Source: Breoghania sp037026715
GTDB taxonomy: Bacteria > Pseudomonadota > Alphaproteobacteria > Rhizobiales > Stappiaceae
Reading direction: 5' to 3'
Assembly (NCBI RefSeq): GCF_037026715.1
Contig: NZ_JBANCG010000002.1
Location: 186,001 to 250,000, forward strand
DNA length: 64,000 bases
The position numbers and the translations under genes are program-made. This document shows, piece after piece, positions 25,944-34,562 of the stretch. Position 1 is the stretch's first letter; the number at the start of each line of letters is the position of its first letter. A model generated the notes under the pieces. That model was not told the DNA's origin, searched no databases, and was given only the letters and a program-made list of their open reading frames with translations.

Positions 25944-28538
25944 TCAGCCTCGCGCGGCCGCCGCCATGGACTGGCGCTGGCGCAGCAGCAGCTGCATGAT
26001 CTTGTCCTGGATCTCGCCCGCGCCGGTTTTCGACTTGATGATGACGAGGTCGATGCGCGGATCGCTGTAATCGCCTTCCAGCGCGGTGACGATGGCCACG
26101 GCTGCATGCGAATTGTCGGGCAGCTCGTCGAGCAGATCGAGGCCGTTGCCGTCCTTCAGGGAGACATCGATGATGATGATGTCGAACCGCTCGGCCTGAA
26201 GGCAGGTCTTCGCGCTCGCCAGGTCGCCGGCGTGGCGCAGCAGGATCATGTCCTTGAACGTTTCCGCCAGCACGGAGGCGAAATCCGCGTCGTCTTCCAC
26301 ATGCAGCCCCAAAAGGCGGATGTCATCGGCCCGGCGGATCGTCGGCACGTCGACAATTTCGGCGACTGTGAGCGGGAAGGTCATCCAGAAGGTCGTGCCC
26401 TCGTTGGCCTTTGTCTCGAAGCCGACATCGCCGGACATGTCCTCGATCAGCTTCCTGGTGATGGACAGACCGAGCCCCGTGCCGCCGATCTTGCGGGCCG
26501 GCGTGCTGTCGGCCTGCGAGAACGGGGTGAAGACCTGTGCCTGAAACTCCTCCGGTATCCCGGGACCGTGATCCATGACGGAAATGCGGACGTTGCCCCC
26601 GTCGGCCACCGCTTTGATCGTGACGCTCGAAAACGCCGGGGAGAACTTGACCGCGTTCGACAGCAGGTTGGCGAGGATCTGCTGGAAGCGGCTGATATCG
26701 ATGACGATCTGGAGAGGTTGCGGCGGCAGGTCGAGCTCGATCTTGACCGAGAACTGATCGGCGTAGCCGCGAATGAGCTCCGCGGCCTGACGCAGCTCGT
26801 TCTGGACGATCGTCGTTTCCATTTCGTACTTGACTTCGTTGCTCGTCAGTTTCTCGAAATCCAGGATGTCGTTGACGAGCGTGATCAGTCGGTTCGTGTT
26901 CTTCTGGGCAAGCGCGATCATCTGGTAGACGCTGCCGGGCAGCCCGGCCGGGATCATCTTCCCCACCAGGCCCAGCGATCCGCGTATCGACGTCAGCGGC
27001 GTGCGCAACTCGTGGCTGACGGTGGAAACGAACTCGGTCTTGACCCGTTCCATCTCTCGCCGCTCGCTGATGTCGCGCATGATCGCGGAGAACTTCGTCC
27101 GTCCGTTGAGGTTCAGCTGATTGATGGAGACCTCGATCGGCACTTCCTGGCCGTCCTTGCGCAGACCTTCAACCTCGATGGTGGTGCCGATCAGGTCGCA
27201 AACGCCGTCCTGCTCGTATCGAAGTAGGGTATCCTTGTGGCGCTCCAGCTTCTCCGGCGTCATCAGCATCGACACGGGCTTTCCGATCACCTCTGTCGAG
27301 GCGTATCCGAAGATGCGCTCGCAGCCGGGGTTGAAGCGCTCGATCGTGCCGTTTCGGTCGACGAGGATAAGGCCGTCGGTGACGTTCTCCACGATGGCAA
27401 TGGCCGTCCGGCTGAGCGGGATCATCACGGCGCGCGCGAAGAAGATCGATCCGATGACGAAAAACAGGATCACGATGCCCCCGGCCATCATGACCTCCAT
27501 CCCGGCCCGGTTGGCCTTTGCATAGAGTTCGGACTTCGGAACCTGGATGACGATGCTGACCCTGTCGTCGAACCCGCCGTAACCCTCGTCGTTGTTGATG
27601 ACGAAGCTCACCGTCTGTTCGTCCTCGAAGATCTCCTCGTCCTGCGTGGAATCGAGAACCTTCCCGATGATGGCGGGAGGGGTGCGCGTGTAGGCGCCGT
27701 GCAGTTCAAGCGGCAGCGGTTCCCGGCCAATCCCGCCCGGGTGCTCCATGTAGTCGCCCTGGCCGTTGATGATGAACGTGTGTCCGTAAGGCCGCATGGC
27801 GGCAAAGGCGTCGTGCAGCATTGCGGCGTAATTTGCATTTATCACGAGCATTCCGAAGCGTTGGCCGCTCTCGTCGTCGATAGACAGGACGCCGCGCATC
27901 GTCGGGATGTTGCGGGGGTCCCTCTGGCCGAACTCCCGGTTGAAGGTCACTTCCGAGAAGACGACACGGCCGGAGCGCGCCACGGCGCCGAGCTTGAAGT
28001 AGAATTCGTTGCCTTTTTGCTGGAGCTGCTGCGGCGGCACCACCACCGATCCGGCTCCGTCCTGGGTGCGGTCGACGCGCACGATTTCCCTGCCCTGGTC
28101 GGCGAGGCCGATGTAGCGCAGCTGGAAGTTGTTGGGGCGCTGGCGCAGTGCCGAGGTGAAGATGGTGGCAAGCCGCTGGCGCCACAGCTCTTCCGTCGAC
28201 CCGTCGAGCGGATCGATGCCGCCGTTGCGCGAACTGCGGATGATGCCCTGGATGGGGGGCATGTCCGCCAGCATCTTCAGGTCGCGGGCCATGTAGCTGT
28301 AAATGCTGCGAAATCTCTGCGACATCAGCCGTGCTTCCACGACCAGGGTCTTTTTCGCCTCCTCAACGGCACCCGTCCGCACGCGATTGTAGGCGACAAA
28401 CCCGACGACCATCGTGCTGACGATGACGCACAGCAAAACCACCAGCATGATGGTGTGCTGGATCGAACGGCCAATCCGTCCGGCGATACGCAGAACGGGC
28501 TTTTCTGCTTCCGGCCTACCTAGCGGCATTACCGGCAT
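25944..28538 (-). CDS. hybrid sensor histidine kinase with periplasmic sensor, PAS and C-terminal receiver
   Basis: An 864-aa protein: TM1 around residues 28-50, a periplasmic double-Cache-like region (about 55-340), TM2 (MMAGGIVILFFVIGSIFFARA), PAS (about 375-490, ENVTDGLILVDRNGTIERFN), DHp with His in STVSHELRTPLTSIRGSLG, HATPase (NLLSNAVKFSP, DHGPGIP, GGTGLGLSITRKL) and a receiver (about 735-850) with acceptor Asp in FDIIIIDVSLKDGNG. The receiver end is divergent (LVIIKSKTG). The start at 28538 follows GAGGAG. It opens a signalling island; with HPt proteins nearby, a His-Asp-His-Asp relay is likely. Confidence 0.9.
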   Translation of the reverse strand: MPVMPLGRPEAEKPVLRIAGRIGRSIQHTIMLVVLLCVIVSTMVVGFVAYNRVRTGAVEEAKKTLVVEARLMSQRFRSIYSYMARDLKMLADMPPIQGIIRSSRNGGIDPLDGSTEELWRQRLATIFTSALRQRPNNFQLRYIGLADQGREIVRVDRTQDGAGSVVVPPQQLQQKGNEFYFKLGAVARSGRVVFSEVTFNREFGQRDPRNIPTMRGVLSIDDESGQRFGMLVINANYAAMLHDAFAAMRPYGHTFIINGQGDYMEHPGGIGREPLPLELHGAYTRTPPAIIGKVLDSTQDEEIFEDEQTVSFVINNDEGYGGFDDRVSIVIQVPKSELYAKANRAGMEVMMAGGIVILFFVIGSIFFARAVMIPLSRTAIAIVENVTDGLILVDRNGTIERFNPGCERIFGYASTEVIGKPVSMLMTPEKLERHKDTLLRYEQDGVCDLIGTTIEVEGLRKDGQEVPIEVSINQLNLNGRTKFSAIMRDISERREMERVKTEFVSTVSHELRTPLTSIRGSLGLVGKMIPAGLPGSVYQMIALAQKNTNRLITLVNDILDFEKLTSNEVKYEMETTIVQNELRQAAELIRGYADQFSVKIELDLPPQPLQIVIDISRFQQILANLLSNAVKFSPAFSSVTIKAVADGGNVRISVMDHGPGIPEEFQAQVFTPFSQADSTPARKIGGTGLGLSITRKLIEDMSGDVGFETKANEGTTFWMTFPLTVAEIVDVPTIRRADDIRLLGLHVEDDADFASVLAETFKDMILLRHAGDLASAKTCLQAERFDIIIIDVSLKDGNGLDLLDELPDNSHAAVAIVTALEGDYSDPRIDLVIIKSKTGAGEIQDKIMQLLLRQRQSMAAAARG

Positions 28539-28867
28539 CCTCTCCTCGGAATATGTAAAACCATGTATATCTCAGTGAGTATTGTTATAATTAGTTATTA
28601 GTTCCATCTAATCGATTTATATTATTATTATGATAGAGATCATATCATGAAAAATATTGTAAACTACAGAATTTTGAGTAAATGAATACGAATTATTTTC
28701 ATGCGACTGTGGGCGGCCAGTCGGGATGGGGCCGGTCGCAATGGGATCCGCGCAAAGAGCGGGCATGCGGGCAGCCGGCCGTGCTGAAGGCAGCGCGGAT
28801 GTGACGGGACGGCGCCGCAAAACAGCGAAAACAGGAGAGAGGCGCAGCCGGGAGTGCGTTTGGACCC
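28539..28867. promoter_or_regulatory. AT-rich intergenic island 1
   Basis: Bases 28555-28700 are strikingly AT-rich against a GC-rich background, with runs such as TATTATTATTATGATAG and several TATAAT-like words. The region lies upstream of the hybrid kinase and downstream of the HPt gene, both on the minus strand. It is a plausible promoter zone and a candidate target for a nucleoid or Ros/MucR-type AT-binding regulator. An ORF call across it (28617-28904) is judged spurious. Confidence 0.45.
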
Positions 28868-29206
28868 TTACGCAGCGTCCGAATTCGAAATTGCCTTTCG
28901 GCAAGCAACAATGAGATCATCGGCCGGATGGACGGCTTCCTCCAGCGAATTGGAGAAGTCGAGCAGCGCATCTTCAAGGATGCGGGCATGGGCGCTGATC
29001 GTGTCGAACCCGTAGGTCTTGCCCGAGCCGACCATCTTGTGCGCCAACAGCGTGAGTTCCTCACGCAGCGCGGATGGATCCGCACCCGCCTCGATGTTGC
29101 CGAGCACCGTCTCCAGCGCCTCCAGCCTCTGGGGCAGGTTTTCGACGTAGCGCGCGCGAAGCCGTTCGAAGAGCACATCCCAGGTCTGCGAATCCGCCGG
29201 TTTCAT
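28868..29206 (-). CDS. HPt phosphotransfer protein
   Basis: A 112-aa stand-alone histidine phosphotransfer protein. The helical bundle carries the signature LTLLAHKMVGSGKTYGFDTISAHARILEDAL, with the phospho-accepting His near residue 55 and the Lys-x-x-Gly-Ser pattern after it. There is no kinase or receiver domain. It lies 329 bp upstream of the hybrid kinase gene on the same strand, so it probably accepts phosphate from that kinase's receiver and passes it to a response regulator in the island. Confidence 0.85.
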   Translation of the reverse strand: MKPADSQTWDVLFERLRARYVENLPQRLEALETVLGNIEAGADPSALREELTLLAHKMVGSGKTYGFDTISAHARILEDALLDFSNSLEEAVHPADDLIVACRKAISNSDAA

Positions 29207-29658
29207 GCCAGAAATCCCGTATCCGGGTCAGGGGTGACGTGACCGTTTCAGAATTGATCCAATTGCGCTTATGTTCTGGAGTAATTTAAACAAACAAAAA
29301 AATATTAGTATTTATAAAATTACCTAAGTACAACAACCTATAAGGAAATACGGAAGAACAATTTAGAATTGTATATTGGAGTTTACTGGGTCATTATCGA
29401 TTTCCGTATATTGGTTGTGCGGTCCGGCTTGCTTCGATCGCTGTCGCGGAAATGCTTCAGTTCCACAACTTGAATTCGTGCGACGTGACGCCGATTGGTT
29501 GACCGTTGTGATGGCATGGCTCCAAACCCTCGGGCGCTTCAGCCCGGATCCGGCAACGTGTGGGGCGGCGGTTAAGGCTCCGGGCCGTGCCGGATCGCGG
29601 ACAAGCGCCTCTGGCCTGACGGGAATGCGATGCCTGTCGACCTGACGCAGGTTGTTTC
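29207..29658. promoter_or_regulatory. AT-rich intergenic island 2
   Basis: The divergent 452-bp gap between the HPt gene and the second kinase. Bases 29270-29400 are AT-rich, with A runs and TATT words; the remainder is ordinary GC-rich sequence. It probably holds promoters for both flanking genes. The plus-strand ORF at 29376-29645 has no ribosome site or coding character and is rejected. Confidence 0.45.
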
Positions 29659-31860
29659 ATGGAAAGTCGATTTCACATGCGCCTTCTGCCCGGCGTGCTC
29701 ATCAAGATGCTGCCCATTGCGGTCGCGTTGATGGCCGGGATCGCCATGACCGCGTACTGGCACGTCAACACGACCTTCCGGACGGAGCTTCACCGGGGGC
29801 TGGAGCGCGAGGGCATTCTGGCGATCAAGGAGATCGACGCCCGGCTCGGCGCGCTCTCGAGCGTTCTCGACACGATCGCCCGCAACGGGTTCATCGTCGG
29901 TTCCGCGTCCGAAGCGGGGGCGTCCGGAGACCCCGTTCGGGAGGAGCGCATCAAGTTGTTCTTCGAGAGCCTGACCATGGTCGCGGTGCCCGGCGCGCTG
30001 GTCGGGCAGACGGACAAGATGGGGCGGGTCATCGCCGCGAACCGCGAGATCGACGTGCCTGCGGCCCTGCCCGACTTCCGCGAAATGCTGAAAGCGGGGC
30101 GATATCTCGAAATCGAGCGCGAACAGGTGACGCTGGCGGTTCCGATCATGCGCGCAGGCAAGGCGCATGGCGTCGTTTTCGCCCGCTTTCCCTCCTTCGC
30201 GCTGGCCACCTACATGAACCTCTCCCACTTCGGGTCCCGCGCTTTCGTCACGGTGGGCGGCATTTCGATCGCCACCGACGTGGCCGCCGCCAGCTTCCTT
30301 CGCGAGCGCGCCGCCGACAGGTCGCAGGAGTGGATAGAGGTTTCCGCGCAGTCTTCGGTCTATCCGGAGCTTGGCGTGTTGCTCTTCTCGCAGCGCGGCG
30401 ACCTGCTGGCGCCGTTGCGCGGGCTCGACCGTACGCTCGGGTTATCAGCCATGGCGAACCTCGCCGTGCTGACGATCGCCTTGATCATGACGGCCATGCT
30501 GGTGGCTCGACCGCTCGTGCGTTTCGCGCAGGACGTCAATGACGTGCGCGATGCCTCCGATCTGTCGCGACGCGTCAGTGCGCGCGGTTATCTGGAGGTG
30601 GTCAAGCTCGCCCAGACGTTCAACGAGATGATGGGGCGTTTGCAGAAGACGCTGGTTTCCTACGACCTGCTGGCGCAGGAAAACAGGTATCGGCGCGCCG
30701 CGGAACAGACCTTGTGCGACAAGCAGGCGGAGACGTCCGCGATCGTGGAGACGGTGGCCGATGCCATCATCGTCATCGACAAGTACGGGACGATCCGCTC
30801 CGCCAACCCGGCGTCCTACCGTATCTTCGGCTACGAGCATCGCGAGTTGCTCGGCCACAACGTCGCGATGTTGATGGCGACGCCGCACAGCATCAACCAC
30901 GATCAGTACATCCGCAACTATCTGGAGACCGGCGAAGCGAAGATCATCGGCATCGGACGCGAACTCGAGGCGCGTCGCTACGACGGCGGGGTGTTTCCGA
31001 TCGAGCTCTTCGTCGCCGACATCATCCTCAACGACGAACCGCATTTCGTCGGCGTCATCCGCGACATCACCGAACGGCGCAGGGTCGACAGGATGCAGCG
31101 TGAGTTCATCGCCCTGGTGAGCCACGAACTGCGCACGCCGCTGACCTCGCTGACCGCGTCTCTCGGGCTCGTGCGTTCGGGCAGGATGGGAGACCTGCCG
31201 GACAAGGCGCAGGCACTGGTCGATCTGGCCCAGAAAAACGTCAATCGGCTGATCGATCTGGTCAACGACATCATGGCCGTCGAGAAGCTGCAATCGGGCC
31301 GTATCGATCTCGATCTGGAGGTCGTCGATATCGTGGCCCTCGTGCGCAGCGAACTGGACAACATCGCCGGCTACGGCACGCGCAACGGCGTGCGTTTCGC
31401 GCTTCACACCAGTCTCGAGGAAGGCCGCGTGGTGGCGGATCCGAAGCGGCTCGGCCAGGTGCTCGCGAACCTTCTCTCCAATGCCGCCAAGTTCAGCGGC
31501 GAGAACGCGATCGTTACCGTCCGCGTCGAACGGGAAGGGCGCTTTTTCCGTGTTTCCGTTTGCGATCAGGGCGTCGGCATTCCACCGGATGGGCTGGACA
31601 AGGTGTTCGACAAGTTTGTCCAGCTCGACACGACCGACGCCAAGAACGGACAGGGGTCCGGTCTGGGCCTGTCGATCGCGCAGGCGATCATGAAGCTGCA
31701 CGGAAGCCGGATCGAGGTGGAGTCGGAAGTCGGCCGGGGGTCGACCTTCCGCTTCGATCTCGTCGAACACCAGAACGAAGACGACGAGGATGCCGGTTCG
31801 CCGGAACCGCAGGCGCATGGAGTGATGGGCGCTTTGGGAGAAAGCGCGTCCGGAACGTGA
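29659..31860 (+). CDS. membrane sensor histidine kinase with HAMP and FixL-like PAS domain
   Basis: A 733-aa kinase: TM1 (residues 15-33), periplasmic domain (about 35-260), TM2 (260-285), HAMP (about 285-340), PAS (about 358-475), DHp with H489 in ALVSHELRTPLTSL, HATPase (LANLLSNAAKFSG, CDQGVGIP, GSGLGLSIAQAI). The PAS has HDQYIRNYLETGEAKIIGIGR: H414 and R434 are 20 residues apart, the same spacing as the proximal haem His200 and distal Arg220 of Bradyrhizobium FixL, so haem-based O2 sensing is possible. Two small receivers follow on the same strand and are likely partners. The start is 29659, or 29677 if the second Met is used. Confidence 0.9.
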   Translation: MESRFHMRLLPGVLIKMLPIAVALMAGIAMTAYWHVNTTFRTELHRGLEREGILAIKEIDARLGALSSVLDTIARNGFIVGSASEAGASGDPVREERIKLFFESLTMVAVPGALVGQTDKMGRVIAANREIDVPAALPDFREMLKAGRYLEIEREQVTLAVPIMRAGKAHGVVFARFPSFALATYMNLSHFGSRAFVTVGGISIATDVAAASFLRERAADRSQEWIEVSAQSSVYPELGVLLFSQRGDLLAPLRGLDRTLGLSAMANLAVLTIALIMTAMLVARPLVRFAQDVNDVRDASDLSRRVSARGYLEVVKLAQTFNEMMGRLQKTLVSYDLLAQENRYRRAAEQTLCDKQAETSAIVETVADAIIVIDKYGTIRSANPASYRIFGYEHRELLGHNVAMLMATPHSINHDQYIRNYLETGEAKIIGIGRELEARRYDGGVFPIELFVADIILNDEPHFVGVIRDITERRRVDRMQREFIALVSHELRTPLTSLTASLGLVRSGRMGDLPDKAQALVDLAQKNVNRLIDLVNDIMAVEKLQSGRIDLDLEVVDIVALVRSELDNIAGYGTRNGVRFALHTSLEEGRVVADPKRLGQVLANLLSNAAKFSGENAIVTVRVEREGRFFRVSVCDQGVGIPPDGLDKVFDKFVQLDTTDAKNGQGSGLGLSIAQAIMKLHGSRIEVESEVGRGSTFRFDLVEHQNEDDEDAGSPEPQAHGVMGALGESASGT

Positions 31861-31915
31861 TGATACGGGGAAAGTCTGGAAACCGGGGGAGGAGCAATGA
31901 AACGGAGCAAGACAG

Positions 31916-32320
31916 ATGGCAATGGCTTTGATCGTGGATGACGACCCGGATTGGCTCACGCTGATCGATATGGTCCTCGGCAAGGAAGGCATGGGTACGA
32001 TGAAATGCACGGAGGGCCGGGGCGCATTCGATGTCGCCCGTCTGGAGCATCCCGACCTCATCATTCTCGATGTCTTCATGCCCGGCGTGGATGGTTTCCA
32101 GCTGCTCTGGCAGCTTCAGAACACGCCGGAAACCCAGGATATCCCGATCGTGATGGTGTCGTCGCGCGACTCCGCCATGGACGTTTCCTGGGGCCAGCGG
32201 CTCGGCGCCTTCACCTACATCTCCAAGAACGCCTCGTTCCAGGAACTCGCCCCGCTGCTTGCCGAAGCCGCATCCGCCGCGCTGTCCGCCGCCGCGCAGG
32301 ACCGGATGCACGAAGCCTGA
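31916..32320 (+). CDS. single-domain CheY-like response regulator
   Basis: A 134-aa receiver with no output domain. The acidic triad is in ALIVDDDPDW, the phospho-acceptor Asp in DLIILDVFMPGVDGF, the Ser/Thr in IVMVSSRDS and the Lys in TYISKNASF. It lies 55 bp after the FixL-like kinase gene and is probably its target or a shuttle to an HPt protein. The ATG at 31916 has a GGAG ribosome site; another ATG at 31897 in a different frame follows a stronger GGGGAGGAGC and could give a 14-aa leader peptide overlapping this start. Confidence 0.87.
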   Translation: MAMALIVDDDPDWLTLIDMVLGKEGMGTMKCTEGRGAFDVARLEHPDLIILDVFMPGVDGFQLLWQLQNTPETQDIPIVMVSSRDSAMDVSWGQRLGAFTYISKNASFQELAPLLAEAASAALSAAAQDRMHEA

Positions 32321-32366
32321 TCTGATTCTTTCCGCGCGCTGGGCTGGAAAGCAAACGAGAGAGTGA

Positions 32367-32750
32367 ATGATGCGTGTGCTCTATGTCGATGACGAAGACG
32401 ATATTCGCGAAGTGGCCGCCCTGTCTCTGGGGCTCGACCCGGAACTGGAGGTCAACGTCTGCGCCTCGGGGCGCGAGGCTCTCGCAATGGTGCAGAACTG
32501 GCAGCCGGATATCGTGCTGCTCGACGTGATGATGCCGGGCATGGACGGGCCGGAGACGTTGGAGAAACTGCGCGAGATCGAGGCGACGAAAGCGACCCCG
32601 GTCGTCTTCATCACCGCCCGCACCCAGGCCTACGAGATCGAACGCTTCCTCTCGCTCGGCGCCGTCGGCGTCATCGCCAAACCGTTCGATCCGCTGGCGC
32701 TTGCACAGGAAGTGCGCGATCACATGAGTGGCGTCGCCGATCCGGTCTGA
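32367..32750 (+). CDS. single-domain response regulator
   Basis: A 127-aa receiver: acidic residues in VLYVDDEDDIREV, acceptor Asp in DIVLLDVMMPGMDGPETL, Thr in VVFITARTQ, Lys in GVIAKPFDPLAL. All catalytic positions are intact, so it should be phosphorylatable. It is the third gene of a kinase-receiver-receiver run and is convergent with the carboxypeptidase gene 16 bp away. As with the preceding receiver there is no DNA-binding or enzymatic output. Confidence 0.87.
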   Translation: MMRVLYVDDEDDIREVAALSLGLDPELEVNVCASGREALAMVQNWQPDIVLLDVMMPGMDGPETLEKLREIEATKATPVVFITARTQAYEIERFLSLGAVGVIAKPFDPLALAQEVRDHMSGVADPV

Positions 32751-32766
32751 GGTCCTGCCGCCCGTC

Positions 32767-33840
32767 TCAGTTCAGCGCGAGCGGCTTGGGCTGCGGCAGC
32801 GGCGCATCGACGGGGTAGGGCACGGCCCAGGTGTGGATCGTGTGGACGCGCGGCGGCTGCGCCGGCTCCAGATAGCTGCGGCGATTGCCGATGCCCATCG
32901 GATAAAGTGCCGCGCGCTGGGCCTCGTAGTCGCGCGATTGCGCCGAACACAGCCGCATGCGCATATCCTCGGGCCGTTCGTCGGGTCTGTTTTGCAACGC
33001 CTCAAGGGTGATGCCCATCGGCCTGAGTTCGCCGTCGAACGCCTGGCTCAACAGCATCGCGGCGCGTTCGGCGCGCTCGCGATCCGTCGTCGCACCCAGA
33101 AGAACCACCATGATCCGCCGCCGGCCGCGCTCGGCCACGCCGACGATGTTGCGCCCGGCCGCACACAGGAACCCCGTCTTCATGCCGACCGCGCCGGGAT
33201 AGCGCGTCAGCAGGGCGTTGAAGGAATCGACGGCCTTGCCGTCAACGACCACACGCGAGGTCCGGAAGATCGGGCGGTATTGCGGGAATGTCCGGTCGAT
33301 CGTCATCGCGAGCAGGGCGAGATCGCGGGCGGAAACGTGCTGGGCCGGGTCAAACAGGCCGTTGGGATTTTCGAAATGGCTCGCCGTCATGCCGAGCCGT
33401 CGGGCCGCGTCGTTCATCCGTTTCACGAAGGCCGCCTCATTGCCGGCGACCGTCTGGGCGAGCGCGATGGCGACGTCGTTGGCGGAGGCCGCAAAGGCGG
33501 CATAGAGCGCATCCTGCAGCTTCATGGCGCGCCCGACGCTCAGTCCGGCATGCAGCGATTCCTGGCTCATCGCCTTTTCCGACATGATCACCGGCGTATC
33601 GGGCGACACCTCGCCCGCCGCCAGCGCCTCGAAGGTGACGAAGGCCGTCATCAGTTTCGTCGTCGAGGCCGGATACCATGGCCGCCCGGCTTCCTCGGCG
33701 TAGAGAACGGCGCCTGTATCCATGTCCACGACGAGCGCCGGTGTGGTCATGGCGCGGGCGGACAGCGGCAAAAGGAGGACGACGGCGATGGCCACGGCAA
33801 ACGGCCATGCGCGACGGGCAAGGAGATGGCTCACAGGCAT
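32767..33840 (-). CDS. D-alanyl-D-alanine carboxypeptidase (class A low-molecular-weight PBP)
   Basis: A 357-aa peptidoglycan carboxypeptidase. After a Sec signal (LLARRAWPFAVAIAVVLLLPLSARA) the three penicillin-binding motifs are in order: SxxK as STTK in YPASTTKLMTAF, SxN as SAN in FAASANDVAIALAQ, and KTG in VGMKTGFLCAAGRN. It trims the terminal D-Ala from muropeptides in the periplasm. The C-terminal 100 residues lack an obvious SPOR or amphipathic anchor. It sits inside a signalling island without clear functional connection. Confidence 0.92.
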   Translation of the reverse strand: MPVSHLLARRAWPFAVAIAVVLLLPLSARAMTTPALVVDMDTGAVLYAEEAGRPWYPASTTKLMTAFVTFEALAAGEVSPDTPVIMSEKAMSQESLHAGLSVGRAMKLQDALYAAFAASANDVAIALAQTVAGNEAAFVKRMNDAARRLGMTASHFENPNGLFDPAQHVSARDLALLAMTIDRTFPQYRPIFRTSRVVVDGKAVDSFNALLTRYPGAVGMKTGFLCAAGRNIVGVAERGRRRIMVVLLGATTDRERAERAAMLLSQAFDGELRPMGITLEALQNRPDERPEDMRMRLCSAQSRDYEAQRAALYPMGIGNRRSYLEPAQPPRVHTIHTWAVPYPVDAPLPQPKPLALN

Positions 33841-34210
33841 TTTCTCGGTGTGGATGCGGGATATGTTGCGGACGGACGGGGCGCCGGAGCGCGCTCACCC
33901 CTGCACCCGGCGGGGACCGCGACCGCATCGCGGGAAGCGACCCCGGAAACAGCGGTAGCGGCGGTCGAAGGGCACATCGGGAAAATCCGGGTGAGTGGGG
34001 TCGGGCCCCGTCGCCTGCAATTGCGACAGGCCCGGCGATCTCGTGGGCGGCAGACCGGACGGTTGCTGGAGGGTGGCGGCCGCCTCTGCCCGGTCGCTCG
34101 CATGATGGGCCGGGAATGTCGCAACTTCAAGGCGAGGCCTTTCTGCGAGCGACCTTGCCTGTGACAAAAGCCGTCTCCTGCGGATTTCGACACTCAAGAC
34201 CGGCAAGGGA
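33841..34210. other. intergenic, no feature recognised
   Basis: About 370 bp of GC-rich sequence between two minus-strand genes. Several overlapping frames are open, but none has a ribosome site or recognisable protein. The region probably carries the promoter of the carboxypeptidase gene. Confidence 0.35.
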
Positions 34211-34558
34211 TCAGAAGATCTTGCCGTAGAGCGTCGAATCCTCGGCCCGGACGTGATCGACCTCCACGGCCGTCTCCGCGACTTCACGCGCCATTTCACG
34301 CTCATAGCCGTTGCGCGCCACCGTGTCTTCCGGCCACGCCTTGAGCTTCTGGTGCAGCGTCGCGACCTTGCGGTACAGATCCTCGAAGCCGATAGTCCCG
34401 CAGCTGCCCTTGAGCGTATGCAGGCAGGTCATCGCCTCCGTCCCCGGCGGCTCGCCCAGCGTTCGGGCGACGTAGAGCGCCCGAAACTCGGCGAAAATCT
34501 GCTTGATCGTGGTGCAATGCCGCTCGATCAGCTCGCTGAGCGGATTGCGGATCGACAT
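34211..34558 (-). CDS. HPt phosphotransfer protein, last gene of the polysaccharide operon
   Basis: A 115-aa protein with an HPt signature in TEAMTCLHTLKGSCGTIGFEDLYRKVATLHQKL; the phospho-accepting His stands in the H-x-L-K-G-S pattern. The start at 34558 has a GGGTGAG ribosome site that overlaps the stop region of the HlyD gene 4 bp upstream, so it is the fourth gene of the receiver-GT2-HlyD-HPt operon. It is the likely phosphate donor to the operon's own receiver protein (inference). A longer frame with a Met at 34588 is possible but overlaps the adaptor more. Confidence 0.85.
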   Translation of the reverse strand: MSIRNPLSELIERHCTTIKQIFAEFRALYVARTLGEPPGTEAMTCLHTLKGSCGTIGFEDLYRKVATLHQKLKAWPEDTVARNGYEREMAREVAETAVEVDHVRAEDSTLYGKIF

Positions 34559-34562
34559 CGGC

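Noticed and set aside
28617..28904. 95-aa minus-strand ORF across AT-rich island 1
   Set aside because: It overlaps the end of the HPt gene, is low complexity at its C-terminus (ISIIIII) and lacks a start signal.
29376..29645. 89-aa plus-strand ORF in AT-rich island 2
   Set aside because: No ribosome site, no recognisable domain, and it spans a composition break, so it is probably chance.
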